This document shows, one piece after another, positions 8,533 through 19,044 of a DNA stretch of 64,000 nucleotides. The stretch lies in assembly GCF_022414575.1 (NCBI RefSeq), contig NZ_JADWYQ010000001.1:1-64000 (forward strand). Reading direction: 5' to 3'. Below the pieces are notes generated by a model. It worked only from the letters and a program-made list of their open reading frames with translations. It was not told the origin of the DNA and ran no database searches. Within the stretch, counting starts at the first letter, position 1; each line of letters starts with the position of its first letter. The translations under genes and the position numbers were made by a program. The stretch comes from Streptomyces sp. MUM 178J (GTDB lineage: Bacteria > Actinomycetota > Actinomycetes > Streptomycetales > Streptomycetaceae).

Positions 8533-9906
8533 ATGAGGAAGCCCGCCCTGCGCACCGGTGTCCGCTGGAAGATCAGCATCGCGATCGCGGGCGTCGGCGC
8601 GCTCGTCGCCATGACTCTGAGCCTGGTCGTGCACAACGCCGCCCGCGTCTCGATGCTCGACAACGCGCGCGACGTCCAGATGGACCGGGTGCTGCTGGCG
8701 CAGCGCTGGTACGAGCAGTCAAAGAACAAGGACCCGCGTTTCAACACCAAGATCAACGATCCGGCCGTCCCCAAGGACCTCCAGAAACTCGTGCGGCAGG
8801 GTCGGCGCGGCTCCTATGTGCACGAGCCGGCCGAGGGCCCGCCCGAGATATGGGCGGCGGTGCCGCTGTCCAACGGCGATGTGCTCTCGCTGCACAGTCA
8901 GTTCGCCGGCCGCAGCGCCACGATCATCCAGGCGCTCGACCGGGCGCTGATCATCGGTTCGGTGTCGGTGGTGTTCGGCGGCTGCGCGCTCGGTGTGCTG
9001 ATCGGCGGCTCGCTGTCGCGCCGGCTGCGGAAGGCCGCAGCCGCAGCCGGAAACGTGGCCCAGGGCAATACGGACGTACGGGTGCGGGACGCGATCGGCG
9101 GGGTCGTCCGCGATGAGACGGATGAGCTGGCCCGCGCCGTCGACGCGCTGACCGACGCGCTCAACGCGCGCATCGAGGCCGAGCGCCGGGTCACCGCGGA
9201 TATCGCGCATGAGCTGCGGACTCCGGTGACCGGCCTGCTGACCGCGGCGGAGCTGCTGCCGCCCGGCCGCCCGGCCGAGCTGGTGCGGGACCGGGCGCAG
9301 GCCATGCGAACCCTGGTCGAGGACGTTCTGGAGGTTGCCCGGCTGGACAGCGCGTCGGAGCGGGCCGAACTCCAGGAGATCGCGCTGGGCGAGTTCGTCG
9401 CCCGCCGGGTCTCGGTGCTGGCGTCGGACGCCGTGGTCTATGTGGTGCACGAGTCGTATGTGAGCACCGATCCACGGCGGCTGGAACGGATCCTCGGCAA
9501 TCTGCTGGCCAATGCCGCCAAGCACGGCAAGCAGCCGGTCGAGGTCACGGTCGAGGGCCGCGTGGTGCGGGTGCGCGACCACGGCCCCGGCTTCCCTGAG
9601 GAACTGCTGGCGGAGGGGCCGAGCCGGTTCCGCACCGGCGCCAGCGACCGGGCCGGGCAGGGCCATGGCCTGGGTCTGACGATCGCGGAGGGCCAGGCAC
9701 GCGTCCTCGGGGCTCGGCTGACCTTCCGCAACGCAAACGCCGCCCCGGAAGGGGCGACGGCACAGGACGGGGCGGGCGGCGCGGTCGCGGTGCTGTGGCT
9801 GCCGGAGCATGCGCCGACGAACACGGGCAGCTTTGCGGTGCTGTCGCCGGCCGACGGCGACGGCGGCGGCGATCGCCGGCAGCGACAGCGGCAGCGGCGA
9901 TCGTAG
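8533..9906 (+). CDS. cseC: Sensor histidine kinase CseC
   Basis: 457 aa from the ATG at 8533, which gives the usual short cytoplasmic N-terminus before the first membrane helix (about 12-35). An extracytoplasmic sensor loop of ~100 residues follows, then a second helix, a HAMP linker, the H box DIAHELRTPVTG with His226, the N box LLANAAKHG, and G boxes DHGPGFP and GQGHGLGLTIAEG. It senses envelope damage and phosphorylates CseB. All catalytic motifs are intact, so the kinase looks functional although the sigE gene of the same operon appears broken. Confidence 0.94.
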   Translation: MRKPALRTGVRWKISIAIAGVGALVAMTLSLVVHNAARVSMLDNARDVQMDRVLLAQRWYEQSKNKDPRFNTKINDPAVPKDLQKLVRQGRRGSYVHEPAEGPPEIWAAVPLSNGDVLSLHSQFAGRSATIIQALDRALIIGSVSVVFGGCALGVLIGGSLSRRLRKAAAAAGNVAQGNTDVRVRDAIGGVVRDETDELARAVDALTDALNARIEAERRVTADIAHELRTPVTGLLTAAELLPPGRPAELVRDRAQAMRTLVEDVLEVARLDSASERAELQEIALGEFVARRVSVLASDAVVYVVHESYVSTDPRRLERILGNLLANAAKHGKQPVEVTVEGRVVRVRDHGPGFPEELLAEGPSRFRTGASDRAGQGHGLGLTIAEGQARVLGARLTFRNANAAPEGATAQDGAGGAVAVLWLPEHAPTNTGSFAVLSPADGDGGGDRRQRQRQRRS

Positions 9907-9927
9907 CCGACCGCAGGCCGTGCCCCG

Positions 9928-10090
9928 CCGAACGCCGTGCCACACCGCAGCCGGTGCCCACACCGCGCGACATGCCACACCGCAGCCAGCCCCACACCAC
10001 GCGGCAAGCCACACCGCGCGCGCCATGCCACACCGCAGCCAGCGCCCCACACCGCGCGCGCCGTGCCGCACCGCAGGCCGTCGGGGCGCC
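9928..10090. repeat. Degenerate CCACACCGC repeat in the cseC downstream gap
   Basis: The 454-nt gap after cseC (9907-10360) holds no convincing gene. Its first half consists of irregularly spaced copies of GCCACACCGCAGCC and CCACACCGCGCGC variants. Frames through it are low-complexity on both strands. Confidence 0.65.
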
Positions 10091-10270
10091 GGCCCGTCCG
10101 GCCGTCCGGCGGCTACACCGCACAGGTCCACCGCCGCGGAGCCGCCGCGCCGGATGTCCCGCAGGCGGGGATCAGCTGCCGGGCGAGATCCGCCTGACGG
10201 CTGCGGGCCCCGCTGCTTGCCGCGAGAGGCCCCTCTCATGGCTTCTCACAGTCGCAGTGGCGATACGGAA

Positions 10271-10313
10271 GCGCGGTCCCGGTCGGCGGGGAATCCGCCG
10301 GCCGGGACCGCGC
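10271..10313. terminator. Terminator between cseC and the M23 peptidase gene
   Basis: Inverted repeat with 17-nt arms (one mismatch, GCGCGGTCCCGG... against its complement) around a 9-nt loop. It is placed between two convergent genes, so it can serve both directions. Confidence 0.75.
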
Positions 10314-10360
10314 AGCAGCCGGGTGCCAGTCCGGCGCTCCGCCGCCGGTGACCGCGTCCG

Positions 10361-11029
10361 TCAGATGCTGACGCCCTCGGAGCGCAGGTACTTGACCGGG
10401 TTGATGGCGGAGCCGTAGTTCGGGGTCTTGCGGATCTCGAAGTGCAGGTGCGGGCCGCTGGAGTTTCCGGTGTTGCCGGAGAGGGCGATGCGCTGCCCGA
10501 CCTTCACCTTCTGGCCCGGCTTCACATCGACGCGGGAGAGGTGCGCGTACTGGGAGTAGGTGTCGTTGTCGTGCTTGATCACGACGGCGTTGCCGTAGGC
10601 GGGGCCGTCACCGGCGCCGTTCGGGCCGGCCTTGACAACGGTGCCGCTGCCCACAGCACTGACCTTGGTGCCTACCGGCACGGCGAAGTCCTGGCCGGAG
10701 TGGTTGCTGCTCCACATGTTGCCGGCCTTGCCGAAGGTGGCGGTGAGCGTGTACTTGCTGACCGGCTTCTGCCAGGCCTTCTTGGCGGCGGCCTCGGTCT
10801 TCTTGGCCACTGCGGCCTTCTTGGCGGCCTCGGCGGTCGCCTTCGCGGCCTTGGCCTGGGCCTCCGCCTGAGCGGCGACGGCGCTCGCGACGGCGCTGAC
10901 GGGCGAGCCGCTGCTCACCGCGGGCTCCCCCGCGAAGGCGACCCCGCTCCCCAGCACGGCCGACACCCCCATCCCTGCGACAAGGGCGGCGATGGCGGTA
11001 CGGGCGGGGTTCGTGACGCGCTTCGACAT
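10361..11029 (-). CDS. Secreted M23-family peptidoglycan endopeptidase
   Basis: 222 aa. A signal peptide ends near AFA-GEP (residue 33). Residues 45-90 form an Ala/Lys/Glu-rich coiled-coil-like segment. The LytM domain follows, with zinc ligands His110 and Asp114 (HSGQDFA) and His196 (HLHFE), and catalytic His163 (YAHL). It would cut peptide cross-links in the cell wall. The leader contains two perfect inverted repeats upstream of the start, which may be regulatory. I looked for a c-di-AMP (ydaO) riboswitch, which precedes some Streptomyces wall hydrolases, and did not recognise one. Confidence 0.92.
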   Translation of the reverse strand: MSKRVTNPARTAIAALVAGMGVSAVLGSGVAFAGEPAVSSGSPVSAVASAVAAQAEAQAKAAKATAEAAKKAAVAKKTEAAAKKAWQKPVSKYTLTATFGKAGNMWSSNHSGQDFAVPVGTKVSAVGSGTVVKAGPNGAGDGPAYGNAVVIKHDNDTYSQYAHLSRVDVKPGQKVKVGQRIALSGNTGNSSGPHLHFEIRKTPNYGSAINPVKYLRSEGVSI

Positions 11030-11057
11030 ACGGGATGACCTCCGGGGGCATAAGCGG

Positions 11058-11082
11058 GCCCGGCGCGTGCGGAGCGCCGGGC
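11058..11082 (-). promoter_or_regulatory. Hairpin in the 5' leader of the M23 peptidase gene
   Basis: Perfect 9-nt arms GCCCGGCGC and GCGCCGGGC around a 7-nt loop, 29 nt upstream of the peptidase start codon. It could be a leader RNA structure. Confidence 0.45.
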
Positions 11083-11135
11083 GGGTTGGCCATCCCTTGG
11101 TAACCCGTACCTCCGCTTTGTCTCAAACACCCCAT

Positions 11136-11154
11136 CTACGACGTTCCGTCGTAG
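11136..11154. promoter_or_regulatory. Perfect 8-nt inverted repeat in the divergent intergenic region
   Basis: CTACGACG-TTC-CGTCGTAG lies about 107 nt upstream of the M23 peptidase start. Its size and position suit an operator. A lone TTGACA at 11180-11185 faces the rightward gene and could be a -35, but no good -10 is seen. Confidence 0.4.
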
Positions 11155-11489
11155 TGCAAGGCGGGGTAATCCACGCCATTGACATCTGTCCACCGCACCG
11201 TCACTCATAAGTAGGAAACCGGAAAAATCCCCACTCAATGAGGTTTAAACCCCTGACAGGACGGCCTGAAAAGGACATCAGGGATGGATTGACCTTGGAC
11301 GGCACACGGGACCCGGCAGCTGCGCCCGCACCGGCCCCGAAGGCGGCGGGCGAGCCGCGCCCAGGCGCACTACCCCGGCTAGTAGGCCCTCTCGGGCCTG
11401 TGCGCCTTGTCACGGATTCACCCCCCGCCACCCCGGCGTCGCGGCTAATCTCGATCTCCATCAGGGGTGGGAACAGGGGGTGGGGTCCT

Positions 11490-14400
11490 GTGGAGTACGC
11501 CGTCTCCCGCCGGGTCGTGGCGGTGCTCGGCGAGCGGCAGGGGACCGGCGTGCTGCTCGGCCCCCGGCTCGTCCTGACCAGTGCGCATCTGCTGGGCGAA
11601 CAGCAGGTGCGGGCCTCGGTCGCCCACCCCGGACACTCGGGCGCGATCCGCTGCACCGTCCTGTGGACCGGATCCCCGCAATCCTGCGACGCGGCCCTGC
11701 TCGCCGCGGACCGGCCGGTGGTCCCGGACCTCCCCCGGCTCCGCTGGGGACGTCTGACGAAGGACGCCCCGCTGCCGCACTGCCAGACCATCGGCTTCCC
11801 CGGCTGCCAGCGGTACGGGGATGACGGCCGACTGGACCTCGGCCAGTACACGGGCACCGTGCTGCCCGCGATGGGACGGTTACGGGGAGCTCTCACGCTC
11901 TGGCTGGACCACTCCCCCGGATCCGTACGACGCGACGAGTCCCCGCTGGCCGGGCTCTCGGGCTCGCCGGTCTTCGCGGGCGCCGTGCTCATCGGCCTGG
12001 TCTCGGAGACGGCCGCGGACGAAGGACAGCAGCAGCTCCGCACGGTGTCCGTCGAAGCGGTCAAGGCCGCATGGCGGCGTCCGGATTCCAAAGGGGCCGT
12101 CTCCGCCGTCCCGGCGTCGATCCGCAACCGCCTGCCCGCGCTCGAGAGGGTCTCCGGGTTTGACCCGGAGGACGCGCCCTTCGAGAACAGATACGCGGCC
12201 GGCCTCCGGGCCCAGTACCGCAGGACGGAGATCTTCGGCATCGACGAGCTCGGCGTCCAGGAGTCCGGCTGGGACCTGGACACCGCCTATCTGAGTCTGG
12301 AGGCGACGGACGCGGAGCCTGCCGCCGACCGGCCCTGGGACAGGGCCCACCGCCCGCAGCGCGTGGAGGATCTGCTCGGCGCCCGCCCCCGCACCCTGCT
12401 GCGCGGGGAGGCCGGTGCGGGCAAGACCACCCTTGTGTGGTGGCTCGCCTCACACGCCGCCTGCGGCACCCTCCCCCGCAAGCTCGACGCCCTCAACGGA
12501 CTCGTCCCCTTCGTCATCCCGATGCGCACCGTCCACGCCGACCAAGACCGCTTCCCTGCCCCGGACCAGCTGCACCGCGCCGCCGAGCTGCCGGTCGGAC
12601 CGGCCCCCGACGGCTGGGCGGAACGCGTACTGGAGGCGGGCCGCGCCCTGATCCTCGTCGACGGGCTCGATGAACTTCCCCAGGAAGACCGCCCGAAAGC
12701 CCGCGCCTGGCTGACCCGGCTGCTGGCCCTGTACCGCGACAACCGCTGTCTGGCCACGGTGCGGCCGGGAGCGGTGGAGAGGCACTGGCTGACTTCGGAG
12801 GGCTTCTCCGAAGTGCTGCTGCTCCCCATGAGCGATCAGGACATCGGCGCGTTCGTCGCCTCCTGGCATGCGGCGGCCCGCGGAGAGTACGCGGCCCTGG
12901 GCGACCGCCACCGGGCCGCGGCGGCACAGCGCCGGCTGCACGCCCTGGAGAAGAGCCTGCTGACGGAGTTCCGCCGCAGCCACGCCCTGCGCGACCTCGC
13001 CCGCACGCCGCTGCTGTGCGCCGTGATCTGCGCGCTGCACCGCAAGCGGGAGGGCGATCTCCCGGACACCCGCTGGCAGCTGTACCACGCCGGTCTCGAC
13101 ATGCTCCTCGGCAACCGCGACAAGCGGCGCGGAGTGAGGGCCGTCGAGGGCGTCACCATCGGCGTGGAACAGCACAAACTCCTCCTGCAACACATCGCGG
13201 TATGGCTTGTGCGGGGCGGGCAGACCCAGCTCACCCGCGCCCAGGCCGTCCACCAGATCCGTCAGGCCGTCCGAGGCATGCCGCAGGTGGCCCGCCAGGG
13301 CACACCGGAACGGATCCTGTCCCATCTGCTCAACCGCAGCGGTCTGCTCCAGGAGCGCAGCCAGGGCGTCCTGCAGTTCATCCACCGCACCTTCCAGGAC
13401 TATCTGGCCGCCAAGGAACTCGCCGAGACCGACAGCGTGGAGGAACTTCTCCGCCGCGCCGGAGACGAGCAGTGGCAGGACGTCATCCGGCTGTCCACAG
13501 GCCATCTCGACCGCCGCAGGGCGGGGCTGCTGATCGAACGCCTCGGCGGGCTGGGCGACACCTCCGAGGACGCGGGACAACGCCGTGCGCTGTATCTGCT
13601 GGCGGCCCACTGCGCCGCGGCGGCGATCTACCTCGACGACCGGACGCGCACGGCGACCGAGGACCGCATCCGGGCGCTGATGCCGCCGAAGGACATCAGA
13701 GACGTGGTCGACCTGATCGCCCTGGGCCCCTGTGTGCTGCCGCTGCTGCCGGGCCCGTCGGACGCGGCGTCCGAGGACATCGCCCCCGACCACCTCCGCA
13801 ACGTCATCCAGATCATCGCGCAGGTGGGCGATGACGAGACAGGCCTGGAGCGGCTGACGGAGTTCATCGGGCACCCGGATCGCGGCGTGCGGGCGGAACT
13901 CGCCCGGGCCTGGAGCCGTTTTCCGCCCGCGGCATACGCGCGTCAGGTGCTGTCCCGGCTGCGTATGGACGACTTCACCGTGGAAGTCTCCACCGCCGGG
14001 CAACTGGCCGCGCTCCGCTACTGCACGCCGACACCCCGGCTGAATGTGCGCGGCCATTGCACCCCGGACGCACTTGACGCATATCTGCCGCGCAGCGGTG
14101 TGAAGAGCCTGTCGGTGTACCGCAACCGCGAGCTGACCACTCTCGGGTTCCTCGCCGATCGTCCCTCCGTCACGGCCGTGACTCTCGCCTTCTGCACAGG
14201 GCTGTCCACCTTTGCGGACATCGCCGACCGCTCATTCGACGTGTTGACGGTCGACTCGGGAACACTGGCGGTTCCCGGCCCCTATCCGAGAGTCGGCACG
14301 CTGCGCGTCACCGGGCACGACCCGATTCGCACCGCGGACCTACTGCGCTGGGGGAGCATCGAGCACCTCATCGCGGACACCCCGGAGCACGTGCCCTCGC

Positions 14401-14753
14401 TGGTGAATGCCGCCGGGGCCATTCACGGCCTGCGCCGCCTGTGGATCAACTACATCTGGGGGTCCTTCGACTGGGATTCGGCCGACCGGTGTCCGCGCAT
14501 CAGCGAACTGCGGTTGAGCGGAGTGGACTTCCCCGTCGACACTGCGGCGCTGGCAAGAATGTTCCCGTCGTTGCTCCATCTGCAGCTGAAGATCGGGAAG
14601 GTCAGCGGCCAGGAATTGGACCTGACGCCGCTGCGCGGCATACCGGGGCTGTCCGTCGAGATCCGCCACTCCGCGCAGACCCGTCTCCATCTCACCGGAG
14701 CAGACGCTCTGGAGGTTCCGATAACCGTCCACACCACACAGGGGGACACATGA
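11490..14753 (+). CDS. Trypsin-like peptidase/NACHT NTPase (STAND) conflict-system protein
   Basis: 1087 aa from the GTG at 11490, which follows AGGGGG. The frame stays open back to an ATG at 11238, but those 84 codons have weak GC3 bias and are Ala/Pro-rich, so the later start is preferred. An N-terminal chymotrypsin-fold domain has a plausible triad: His33 (TSAH), Asp67 (CDAALL) and Ser157 (GLSGSPVF). A NACHT ATPase follows, with Walker A GEAGAGKTT at 306-314, Walker B ILVDGLDEL at 388-396, and the family's HRTFQDYLAA motif near 632. The C-terminus (from ~830) is helical and then leucine-rich, a likely sensor. Such proteins are thought to oligomerise on ligand sensing and release a protease; self versus phage targets are unknown. 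The stop overlaps the next start (ATGA). Confidence 0.88.
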   Translation: MEYAVSRRVVAVLGERQGTGVLLGPRLVLTSAHLLGEQQVRASVAHPGHSGAIRCTVLWTGSPQSCDAALLAADRPVVPDLPRLRWGRLTKDAPLPHCQTIGFPGCQRYGDDGRLDLGQYTGTVLPAMGRLRGALTLWLDHSPGSVRRDESPLAGLSGSPVFAGAVLIGLVSETAADEGQQQLRTVSVEAVKAAWRRPDSKGAVSAVPASIRNRLPALERVSGFDPEDAPFENRYAAGLRAQYRRTEIFGIDELGVQESGWDLDTAYLSLEATDAEPAADRPWDRAHRPQRVEDLLGARPRTLLRGEAGAGKTTLVWWLASHAACGTLPRKLDALNGLVPFVIPMRTVHADQDRFPAPDQLHRAAELPVGPAPDGWAERVLEAGRALILVDGLDELPQEDRPKARAWLTRLLALYRDNRCLATVRPGAVERHWLTSEGFSEVLLLPMSDQDIGAFVASWHAAARGEYAALGDRHRAAAAQRRLHALEKSLLTEFRRSHALRDLARTPLLCAVICALHRKREGDLPDTRWQLYHAGLDMLLGNRDKRRGVRAVEGVTIGVEQHKLLLQHIAVWLVRGGQTQLTRAQAVHQIRQAVRGMPQVARQGTPERILSHLLNRSGLLQERSQGVLQFIHRTFQDYLAAKELAETDSVEELLRRAGDEQWQDVIRLSTGHLDRRRAGLLIERLGGLGDTSEDAGQRRALYLLAAHCAAAAIYLDDRTRTATEDRIRALMPPKDIRDVVDLIALGPCVLPLLPGPSDAASEDIAPDHLRNVIQIIAQVGDDETGLERLTEFIGHPDRGVRAELARAWSRFPPAAYARQVLSRLRMDDFTVEVSTAGQLAALRYCTPTPRLNVRGHCTPDALDAYLPRSGVKSLSVYRNRELTTLGFLADRPSVTAVTLAFCTGLSTFADIADRSFDVLTVDSGTLAVPGPYPRVGTLRVTGHDPIRTADLLRWGSIEHLIADTPEHVPSLVNAAGAIHGLRRLWINYIWGSFDWDSADRCPRISELRLSGVDFPVDTAALARMFPSLLHLQLKIGKVSGQELDLTPLRGIPGLSVEIRHSAQTRLHLTGADALEVPITVHTTQGDT

Positions 14754-15088
14754 GCAGCGAATTCGACGGCATCGAGCTCGCCGACGCCATCCAGTCCATC
14801 CGCGACCAGCTCCTCGAAGCAGCCGCCCTCGGAACCGGCCAGCCGCTCGACTTCGAAGTCGGCGATATCCAGATGGAGTTCACGCTGGAACTCCGCAAGG
14901 AGGTCAAGGGCGGAACGAAGGTGAAGGCCTGGGTGGTGGAAGCCGGCGCCGACGGCACCCGTACGACGGGCCACACGCACAAGGTGGCCTTCACCCTCAA
15001 ACCCGTCGCTGCGGAATCATCCGGGCCGTTCAAAGTCGGCAACCCGCGCACGGCCGACATCTCCGGGTTTGGCCGCGGGGCACAGTGA
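14750..15088 (+). CDS. Trypco2 (trypsin-co-occurring) domain protein
   Basis: 112 aa. The start overlaps the stop of the trypsin-NACHT gene (ATGA) and has AGGGGG before it, so the two are translationally coupled. The sequence is one compact domain: a helix (IELADAIQSIRDQLLEAA), then strands with DFEVGDIQMEFTLEL, KAWVVEAG and THKVAFTLKPV. This is the pattern of the trypco2 family, described from comparative genomics as a partner of trypsin-like peptidases in NTPase-based conflict systems and proposed to be an adaptor or effector-associated domain. The only experimental role I could propose is binding or regulating its neighbour. Confidence 0.85.
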   Translation: MSSEFDGIELADAIQSIRDQLLEAAALGTGQPLDFEVGDIQMEFTLELRKEVKGGTKVKAWVVEAGADGTRTTGHTHKVAFTLKPVAAESSGPFKVGNPRTADISGFGRGAQ

Positions 15089-15138
15089 CGCGCGCGGTAT
15101 GAACACGGCCGCGCGGCCGTGTTCATACCGCGCGCGTC
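15087..15138. terminator. 52-nt perfect palindrome at the end of the trypsin-NACHT operon
   Basis: Every base pairs with its partner around a centre between 15112 and 15113. The palindrome begins inside the stop codon of the trypco2 gene. As RNA it would form a stem of more than 20 bp with a tiny loop; as DNA it could extrude a cruciform. Terminator function is the simplest reading. Confidence 0.75.
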
Positions 15139-15179
15139 GCCGCCGCATTCGGCGTGCAACAGGGCATGGCGGAACGGCA

Positions 15180-15226
15180 AAAGGGGCTGCCCCGGACCGT
15201 CTTGGACGGTCCGGGGCAGCCCCTTT
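15180..15226. terminator. Strong terminator between trypco2 and clpC
   Basis: Perfect inverted repeat with 22-nt arms and a TTG loop, AAAGGGGCTGCCCCGG... paired with its complement ending CCCCTTT. It lies 26 nt beyond the clpC stop and can also stop rightward transcription. Confidence 0.85.
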
Positions 15227-15251
15227 CACTCAGCCGCTCGACGCCTGGGCG

Positions 15252-17777
<2,526 letters not shown>

Positions 17778-17984
17778 CGTTAATCGCTCCTCAGAGCGGT
17801 CAGTCAGTAAAGGGGTCGATCCCCTCCCTGTCCTTCCGCAGCTTAGTCCCGCGAGCGGGGACCGCTCATTCCAACTGCCGACACCCGTCTGTGGCCTCCT
17901 GACCCCCGAACGCCGACAACTGCTCCAACCTGATGGTGCGAGACGATGTTCCCGCAGGCCAAGCGGTTAGCCTCACCATCTGTA

Positions 17985-17998
17985 CGCCGATGGCGAAC
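17985..17998 (-). promoter_or_regulatory. ClgR-like box 1 upstream of clpC
   Basis: On the clpC strand the site reads GTTCGCCATCGGCG, fitting the remembered ClgR consensus GTTCGC-N5-GCG. It is about 210 nt upstream of the clpC start, in the 442-nt gap 17778-18219. Confidence 0.5.
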
Positions 17999-18090
17999 GC
18001 GAGACATCCCTGCGGGTCTGTCGCCCCTCCCCACTAGGTAAGTCTTACCCGTTCGCACTGACAGTCCATGCGGCGCAGACGGGTTCCCTC

Positions 18091-18104
18091 CGCTATGGGC
18101 GAAC
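18091..18104 (-). promoter_or_regulatory. ClgR-like box 2 upstream of clpC
   Basis: GTTCGCCCATAGCG on the clpC strand also fits GTTCGC-N5-GCG. Two matches within 120 nt in front of clpC support ClgR control, since ClgR activates clp genes in actinobacteria. Confidence 0.45.
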
Positions 18105-18219
18105 AACCTTGCGTCTGCCGATCCGCCTTCGGACGCCTCCCCCACCCGAGGACAGGCACCCTGAGCAACCACTCGCACACCCTGCGTAACTCCAAAGGAC
18201 CCGTGAGAGTTCCCCGAGT

Positions 18220-19044
18220 ATGGCTTTCACCCTTCCGCTCCCCCGCACGCCCGCGCCGGCGAGCGGCGCCAGCAGCCACTCCGGACGGGCGCGGCGGCCA
18301 CAGCGGACGCGGCAGGCCCGGCGGGCTCGGTGGGCCCGGCGGGCTCGGTGGGCCCGGTGGTACGAGAACGAGCTGGGCTGGGCCGTGGAGGCATCCGGAG
18401 ACGGCGCGGTGCATCTGGTCACCGGCCTGCGTTTCGACGTCCTGGAGCTGCCCTCGGACGCCGGGGCGGCCCTCCTGGAGCGGACCGGCCTGCCGGGGCC
18501 GGTCGCCCTCGCCGGGGCCCGTGTGCGGCTTCTGGTGGCCCCGGGAGCAGCCGACGAGCTGCCGGGGCTCCTCGACTGGCTGGAATGGAGCGGCGTCGAT
18601 CTGGCTCTGACCGCGCTGGGAGCGGGCGGACGGATGGCCGCTCCCCCGCCGCCCGGATGGCCCGCGCCGTCGGAGCGGGCCGTTTCACGGGGGGCCGCCG
18701 TGTGGCTGCGGCCCCCCGAACCGGGATGCGCCATGGAGCCTCTGCTGCCTGCCCTTGCCCCGTTCGGGCCCGGCGGCGGGCTCCCGGGCGGCCGCGCGGG
18801 CGTGGGGTCCCGCGGTGAAGCCGCCGCTGTGCGCTGCCCCGACCGCGTCGGGGCTTCCGATCTCGCATTGACGCCCGATCTCGTACGCGTGGTGGGCGTG
18901 GCCGCAACGGAGTGCTTCCGGGCCCGTTTGCGGCGTACGAGGAACAGCGCCGTGGGGGGTGGTGCTTCCAGGGGTGTCAGCCGTGCGAATACACCCCGCG
19001 GAAATGGTCAGCCGCAGGCTGTTCAGCCGTTGGCCTTCTCGTAG
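18220..19044 (+). CDS. SCO3374-family conserved protein, function unknown
   Basis: 274 aa. Lies between clpC and lsr2, as the SCO3374 family does in other Streptomyces. The conserved core starts at WYENELGWAVEASGDGAVHL and includes VTGLRFDVLELP, which resembles the opening of bifunctional primase/polymerase N-terminal domains, though no catalytic acids of such enzymes are obvious. The N-terminal ~45 residues are Arg-rich and contain a duplicated ARRARW unit from an 18-bp repeat (18321-18356). The last ~7 codons overlap the 3' end of lsr2 on the opposite strand by 22 nt. No enzymatic function can be assigned. Confidence 0.7.
   Translation: MAFTLPLPRTPAPASGASSHSGRARRPQRTRQARRARWARRARWARWYENELGWAVEASGDGAVHLVTGLRFDVLELPSDAGAALLERTGLPGPVALAGARVRLLVAPGAADELPGLLDWLEWSGVDLALTALGAGGRMAAPPPPGWPAPSERAVSRGAAVWLRPPEPGCAMEPLLPALAPFGPGGGLPGGRAGVGSRGEAAAVRCPDRVGASDLALTPDLVRVVGVAATECFRARLRRTRNSAVGGGASRGVSRANTPRGNGQPQAVQPLAFS

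Noticed and set aside
9907..10360. Coding gene in the repetitive gap after cseC
   Set aside because: Long frames on both strands are low-complexity Cys/Trp/Arg or Pro/His/Thr strings produced by the CCACACCGC repeats; none has a plausible ribosome site or domain.
11030..11240. c-di-AMP (ydaO) riboswitch in front of the M23 peptidase gene
   Set aside because: None of the conserved ydaO segments could be recognised in the leader; the hairpins present do not fit its architecture.
18298..18362. Mobile-element target duplication in the SCO3374-family gene
   Set aside because: The 18-bp direct repeat is adjacent, GC-rich and in frame; no transposase or terminal inverted repeats are nearby.
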